Shown here: positions 59,584 through 64,000 of the stretch, piece after piece
Layout: every line of letters starts with the position of its first letter
How positions within the stretch are numbered: the first letter of the stretch is position 1
Assembly: GCF_008830365.1 (NCBI RefSeq)
Contig: NZ_WBKI01000001.1
Location: forward strand, 1,612,001 to 1,676,000
Length of the DNA: 64,000 bases
Source of the DNA: Serratia proteamaculans
Lineage (GTDB): Bacteria; Pseudomonadota; Gammaproteobacteria; Enterobacterales; Enterobacteriaceae
Direction of reading: 5' to 3'
The notes under the pieces: generated by a model
What the model was told of the DNA's origin: nothing
The model's database searches: none
The model's input: only the letters and a program-made list of their open reading frames with translations
Made by a program: the position numbers and the translations under genes

Positions 59584-60864
59584 TTAGGGTTGCAGCAAGC
59601 TCAGCAACCCGGCGGCCTTGTTTTCAATTTCCTGCCACTCCGCGGCGGCGTCAGAGCCGGCCACGATGCCTGCACCGGCATACAGCCACAACCCCTGGTC
59701 ATCGAGCTGTGCACAGCGCAGGGACACACAAAACTCACTGCGGGAAGAAGACAGGTAACCGGCAGATCCGGCGTACCAGCCACGGTCGAAAGGTTCATGT
59801 TGCAGGATAAACTCGCGGGCGGCCTGGCGTGGGAGCCCGGCGACCGCCGCCGTGGGCTGCAAGCGCTGCAGGCAATCGGCATCGTCACCCTGGTTGAGCC
59901 GGCCTTCAATGCGACGCCGCAGATGCTGCACCTTACGCAAGCGCACCACCTCCGGCGGCAACACATCCACCGCATCGGTTCCCCCTTGCAGACGTTGACA
60001 GATGTCATCCACCACCAGCAGATTCTCATGCTGGTTTTTGCCATCCCGCAATAACCAGTGCGCCAGCGTCTGAGCCTGCTGTCGATCGGGGTGATTGGCC
60101 ACGGTGCCCGCCAGCGCCTCCGTCTGCAGATGACGACCGTTGCGCAGATAGAGCCTTTCCGGACTGGAGCCGAGAAAGGCGCAATCTGCATCGAAGCGCA
60201 GCATAAAGTGGTAGCAGCGGTGGTTCACCCGGCGGCTGGCGTCCATCATCGCCGGTGCAGACAGCGGGCAATCCAGCATCAGTAACGTACTGCGCGCTAA
60301 CACCACCTTCTCCATCCGTTGCCGACCTATCGCTTGCAGTGCGTCGTGCAGCATGATTTCCCACCCGGCAAAATCCGGTTGATGCTGCACCTGGGTCACC
60401 TGCGCCTTTAATGGCGTGATGGGCCTTGCCAACGAGAGCTGCTCCAGCCCGTGGCTGGCTAACGCCGCATCTTCACGCAGCGAGCTGGCAGAAAACAGAT
60501 TCAGAGTTAATTGTGTTTCACCGTCACGGCTCAGAATTTCCAGCCGTGGCAAAAATAAATGGGCCAAACCGTCAAAAGCATTCAGCCCCCATACCCGCGC
60601 TCCCTCATGCTCCCTGAGAAATGCCTGTGCCTGCCGTGGCTGGCTAAACTGACACACTGCGCCGCAGACTGCCGCCTCCTCACGCCCATCGCGATGACGC
60701 CAATAAAACTGCGGGAATGCCGCTTGCGCCGCCAGCCACTCCAGCAAATGGCCGGCTAACGGTGCCGGTACGGGAAGTGAAAGCTGCCGGAAACCACCCA
60801 CAGCAGGAAAAGGTTGTTCAAGCTGCTGGCGTAACCGCCTCAGCAATCCCGAAAGTTGTTCCAC
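59584..60864 (-). CDS. menF: MenF, menaquinone-specific isochorismate synthase
   Basis: Converts chorismate to isochorismate, the entry to menaquinone synthesis; 426 residues from the chosen start. Chorismate-binding motifs are clear: [31 protein letters not shown] and [11 protein letters not shown]. No ATG fits. The frame opens with TTG at 60882; I prefer GTG at 60864 because TGAGG lies five bases upstream and the length then matches E. coli (431). It is first in the men cluster. Confidence 0.93.
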   Translation of the reverse strand: MEQLSGLLRRLRQQLEQPFPAVGGFRQLSLPVPAPLAGHLLEWLAAQAAFPQFYWRHRDGREEAAVCGAVCQFSQPRQAQAFLREHEGARVWGLNAFDGLAHLFLPRLEILSRDGETQLTLNLFSASSLREDAALASHGLEQLSLARPITPLKAQVTQVQHQPDFAGWEIMLHDALQAIGRQRMEKVVLARSTLLMLDCPLSAPAMMDASRRVNHRCYHFMLRFDADCAFLGSSPERLYLRNGRHLQTEALAGTVANHPDRQQAQTLAHWLLRDGKNQHENLLVVDDICQRLQGGTDAVDVLPPEVVRLRKVQHLRRRIEGRLNQGDDADCLQRLQPTAAVAGLPRQAAREFILQHEPFDRGWYAGSAGYLSSSRSEFCVSLRCAQLDDQGLWLYAGAGIVAGSDAAAEWQEIENKAAGLLSLLQP

Positions 60865-61150
60865 GACCACCTCAATAACCAAGCTTAATGTAGGGAATTA
60901 TACGGTAAATCAAGGCAGGACGGCGGAAAAATAGCGTTTGGGATCAACGTCAGTAGCCTTTAATTGTTTATTAAAATTAAACAATTAGTTCAAAAAACGG
61001 CCAGCGCGCTATTATGCAGCTATACTGAGAAGGCATGTTCCTGCCTGCTGCGAACCCACGCCAAATCTGACCGGCGCTAAAAACAGGATATTCACGATCT
61101 CCCAGCGGTTTCACCGGCTGCCCTTTGGGTCAGATGTAAGGAGCTTTTGT

Positions 61151-64000
61151 GTGAAAGAAATACTAATCAATTGGTTAAAAAAACAACGAAGAACAACGAA
61201 AGTAAAATCTTTACCAGCCCGGCGCGGCAAGGGTGAACCCGAGCCTAGCGGCGGAACGATCAAGGCCGAGCTGTTTTCTGTCGATCAAATGGAGCGCTAT
61301 GGCCAACGTCTGGCGCGCTCCCACAAGCTGGCGACGCGTAAGACTCCCTACTACTTGCTGAAACGACTGGATGATAATGAACGCATCCTGGCGGAAAGCT
61401 GCCATCAACTCAGCAATGGCAAGAAAGCCAGCATGACCCCCGCCGGCGAATGGCTGCTGGATAACTACTATCTGATCGAAGAACAAATCCGCGTCGTGCG
61501 CCATCATCTGCCGAAAACCTTCGGGCGCGGCCTGCCGCAATTGAGTGCACCGCATAACTGTCCACGCATCTATGACATCGCTTCAGAAGCCATTGCACAC
61601 GGCGACGGCCGCTGGGATGCCGAGAGCCTCACGCGCTATATCGCCGCCTATCAAAAAGAAGCCAATCTGACATTGGGTGAACTTTGGGCGCTGCCTGGTA
61701 TGCTGCGCCTGGCGTTGATCGAAAACCTGCGGCGCGTCAGTGTTGAGGTGGCCCAGGCGCAGCAGGAGCGCAATCTGGCCGACAGTTGGGTGACTAAAAT
61801 GCTGGAATCGGCGGAAAACGATCCGGCCAATCTGATCGTGGTGATTGCCGACATGGCGCGATCCAATCCCCCGCGCACCAGTGCCTTCGTCGCCGAGCTG
61901 GTTCGCCGCCTGCAGGGTCACGGCACCATGCTGGCGTTGCCGCTCACTTGGGTGGAGCAGCGCCTGGCGGAAGTCGGCCTGACTTCCGACGAATTGATCC
62001 ACCGCTTTAACCAGCAATTGGCGGTCAGCCAGCTGTCGGTCAGCAACAGTATTTCCGGCCTGCGCCAACTGAGCGAAATGGACTGGGCTGAATTTGTCGA
62101 AACCATGAGCCAGGTGGAACAAACCCTGCGGCAGGATCCGGCCGGGGTTTACCCGTTGATGCACTTCACCACCCGCGACAACTACCGCCACGTGATTGAA
62201 ATGCTGGCACGGCATTGCCCGCACAATGAGGTGCAGGTCGCCCAGCATGTGCTGAATATGGCGCGCATTGCGGCTGAAATTCCCTCCAGCGATCCACGTT
62301 GCAACCACATCGGCTATTACCTGATTGATGATGGCCGCCCGGAGCTGGAGCAGCAACTTGATGTGCACCTCGGCCGTATTACCCGCCTGCGGCATGCGTT
62401 GAGTCAGGCGCCGCTGCTTTCCTGGCTCGGCAGCCTGAGCCTGATCACCACCGCCTGCTGCGCCGAGCTGCTGCGCCACGCTTACAGCACCGGCATCAGT
62501 TGGGGGCTGGCGCTGTTATTTTTCCCCATGGCGCTCGTCATCAGCCAATTCGTACTAAACCTGCTCAGCGAAGTCACTACCCGCAGCCGCACCCCACAAC
62601 CGCTTCCGAGGCTCGATTTCTCCTGCGGCATTCCGGCCGAGTTCCGTAGTCTGGTGGTGATACCGACGCTGATTGACAGTAAAAGCGACGTCGATAAGCT
62701 GATCAATGCACTTGAAGTCTGTTATCTGGGCAACGCGATGAAACATCTGCACTTTGCCCTGCTTACCGACTTCAACGATGCCCCGCAACAGCAGCACGCG
62801 GACGATGCCGAACTGCTGGCCTATGCCAGCCGGCAGATGGAGGCGTTGAACGGGCGCTACCCTTGTGAAGGGCCCAGCCATTTTTTCCTGTTTCACCGCA
62901 ACCGTGAATGGAACGAAAAACAGGGCGTGTGGATGGGGCTGGAGCGTAAACGCGGCAAACTGAATGCGCTGAACGACTGGCTGCGCAACCGTGGCAACGC
63001 CTTCTGCACCCAGATTGGCGACGGGCTGGAAGTGCTGAAAAACGTCAAGTACGTCATCACCCTGGACAGCGATACCGTATTGCCGCGTGAAAGCGCCCAC
63101 CAGTTGATTGCCGCCATGGCCCATCCACTCAATCAACCCCAGTATGACGCGCGTCAGCAACGGGTGGTGGAAGGTTATGCCATCCTGCAGCCACGCATGG
63201 CCGAGGAGATCCCAAGCTATGGCCAGGGCCGTTATGCCGCGCTGTGCAGCAGTACGCCGGGCAACGACCCCTATACGCTGATGGCCTCGGATATCTATCA
63301 GGATTTGTTTGGCGAAGGTTCATTTATCGGTAAGGGGATTTACGACGTAGACGTGTTCTCACACAGTCTGAAGGGAACCTGTCCGCCTAATCTGGTACTG
63401 AGCCACGATCTGCTCGAGGGGTGTTATGCCCGCTCCGGCCTGCTGAGCGACGTGCTGCTGTATGAACAGTATCCCAGTAATTATCTGGTAGACGTGGCGC
63501 GGCGTTCGCGCTGGATACGCGGTGACTGGCAACTGCTCAACTGGCTACTGCCACGAGTGAAAACCGCAGACGGCAGCCGTACCGCCAACCCGCTGAGTAC
63601 CCTGTCACGCTGGAAGCTGTTCGATAACCTGCGTCGCAGCCTGACGGCACCCAGCCTGCTATTGCTGCTGTTTTGCGGCTTCGTCTGGCTGCCGAATACC
63701 CGTTACTGGCTGGCGGTGTTCGCCATTATTCTGCTGCTGCCGACCCTGTTGGCGCTGGTGCAGGACATCGTGCACAAACCGCCTCGTAGACCTTTCCTGC
63801 AGCACCTGTTGTTGGCGCTGAAAGGCTCACTGCGCCGACTGTCGCAAGTTGGATTGCGGCTGGCCACGCTGCCGCATGAAACGCTGTACAGCCTGAAAGC
63901 AATTGCCGTCACCCTCTGGCGGTTGCTGATCACTCAACGCAACCTGCAGGAGTGGACCAGTTACGATCAATCCAAAGCCCGCCAGCAGGTCACGCTGAAA
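61151..64000 (+). CDS. Cyclic beta-1,2-glucan synthase (NdvB/Cgs type), N-terminal 950 codons
   Basis: A very large inner-membrane glycosyltransferase that makes cyclic beta-1,2-glucans, cut by the window end after 950 codons with no stop. A soluble N-terminal domain (1-420) precedes membrane segments (about 425-475), a GT84 domain with LDSDTVLP near 637 and RSRWIRGDW near 787, and more membrane segments (about 835-875). The GH94 part lies beyond the window. It starts with GTG at 61151, seven bases after TAAGGAG. In Rhizobiales and Brucella such glucans act in osmotic adaptation and host contact; it is uncommon in enterics and absent at this place in E. coli. Confidence 0.88.
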   Translation, partial: MKEILINWLKKQRRTTKVKSLPARRGKGEPEPSGGTIKAELFSVDQMERYGQRLARSHKLATRKTPYYLLKRLDDNERILAESCHQLSNGKKASMTPAGEWLLDNYYLIEEQIRVVRHHLPKTFGRGLPQLSAPHNCPRIYDIASEAIAHGDGRWDAESLTRYIAAYQKEANLTLGELWALPGMLRLALIENLRRVSVEVAQAQQERNLADSWVTKMLESAENDPANLIVVIADMARSNPPRTSAFVAELVRRLQGHGTMLALPLTWVEQRLAEVGLTSDELIHRFNQQLAVSQLSVSNSISGLRQLSEMDWAEFVETMSQVEQTLRQDPAGVYPLMHFTTRDNYRHVIEMLARHCPHNEVQVAQHVLNMARIAAEIPSSDPRCNHIGYYLIDDGRPELEQQLDVHLGRITRLRHALSQAPLLSWLGSLSLITTACCAELLRHAYSTGISWGLALLFFPMALVISQFVLNLLSEVTTRSRTPQPLPRLDFSCGIPAEFRSLVVIPTLIDSKSDVDKLINALEVCYLGNAMKHLHFALLTDFNDAPQQQHADDAELLAYASRQMEALNGRYPCEGPSHFFLFHRNREWNEKQGVWMGLERKRGKLNALNDWLRNRGNAFCTQIGDGLEVLKNVKYVITLDSDTVLPRESAHQLIAAMAHPLNQPQYDARQQRVVEGYAILQPRMAEEIPSYGQGRYAALCSSTPGNDPYTLMASDIYQDLFGEGSFIGKGIYDVDVFSHSLKGTCPPNLVLSHDLLEGCYARSGLLSDVLLYEQYPSNYLVDVARRSRWIRGDWQLLNWLLPRVKTADGSRTANPLSTLSRWKLFDNLRRSLTAPSLLLLLFCGFVWLPNTRYWLAVFAIILLLPTLLALVQDIVHKPPRRPFLQHLLLALKGSLRRLSQVGLRLATLPHETLYSLKAIAVTLWRLLITQRNLQEWTSYDQSKARQQVTLK

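Overview
The window looks like a chromosomal segment of an enterobacterium, most probably Serratia or a close relative in the Yersiniaceae. The gene order yeiQ-yeiR-lpxT-mepS-rtn-yejABEF-yejG-bcr-rsuA-radD-rplY-yejK-yejL-yejM-tRNA-Pro, then ompC-micF-rcsD-rcsB-rcsC-gyrA-ubiG-nrdA-nrdB-yfaE, then yfaY-yfaZ and the men cluster, follows the E. coli order with local insertions and losses. Protein lengths are within a few residues of the E. coli homologues. An ERIC repeat, micF, and a hok-type toxin remnant also point to enteric bacteria. The genus is inferred from general resemblance and was not tested by a search.

Layout. 1-4.6 kb: sugar-acid catabolism (uxuA, cut by the window edge, divergent from yeiQ), a small orphan pilin-like protein and the zinc-related GTPase YeiR. 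4.7-14.3 kb: envelope genes (LpxT, MepS), an EAL phosphodiesterase and the YejABEF peptide importer. 14.9-22.9 kb: bcr, rsuA, radD, rplY, yejK, yejL, yejM and tRNA-Pro(GGG). 22.9-29.8 kb: a variable stretch with an acyltransferase, a small FumD-like protein, tRNA-Thr and tRNA-Ser, osmE, a TetR regulator flanked by twin 18-bp palindromes, a VOC protein, ompC and divergent micF, and a DUF4186 gene. 29.9-37.3 kb: a YbjJ-like MFS gene and the Rcs phosphorelay (rcsD, rcsB, convergent rcsC). 37.5-45.3 kb: gyrA, ubiG and the class Ia ribonucleotide reductase operon nrdAB-yfaE. 45.3-45.7 kb: an ERIC element sitting in what looks like a hok/mok type I toxin locus. 45.7-50.7 kb: yfaY, tyrP with a TyrR box, yfaZ and a catalase. 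51.2-53.6 kb: a compact peptide-modification operon. 53.7-60.9 kb: menFDHBCE for menaquinone. 61.2 kb to the end: the first 950 codons of a cyclic beta-1,2-glucan synthase.

The most unusual part is 51,168-53,557, between katA and menE. It has a 20-codon gene for a Lys-rich peptide ending in a Gly-Gly-Ala-Thr-Cys-Gly tail, a hairpin, a 328-residue protein that appears to join a PqqD/RRE-like peptide-binding domain to a heme-oxygenase-like (PqqC/HDO-type) oxidase domain, and an MFS transporter starting 3 bases later. This is the arrangement expected of a ribosomally made and modified peptide product (precursor, one fused recognition-plus-oxidase enzyme, exporter). I do not recognise it as a described class. 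The precursor and its fused enzyme are the best candidate in the window for a new biological system.
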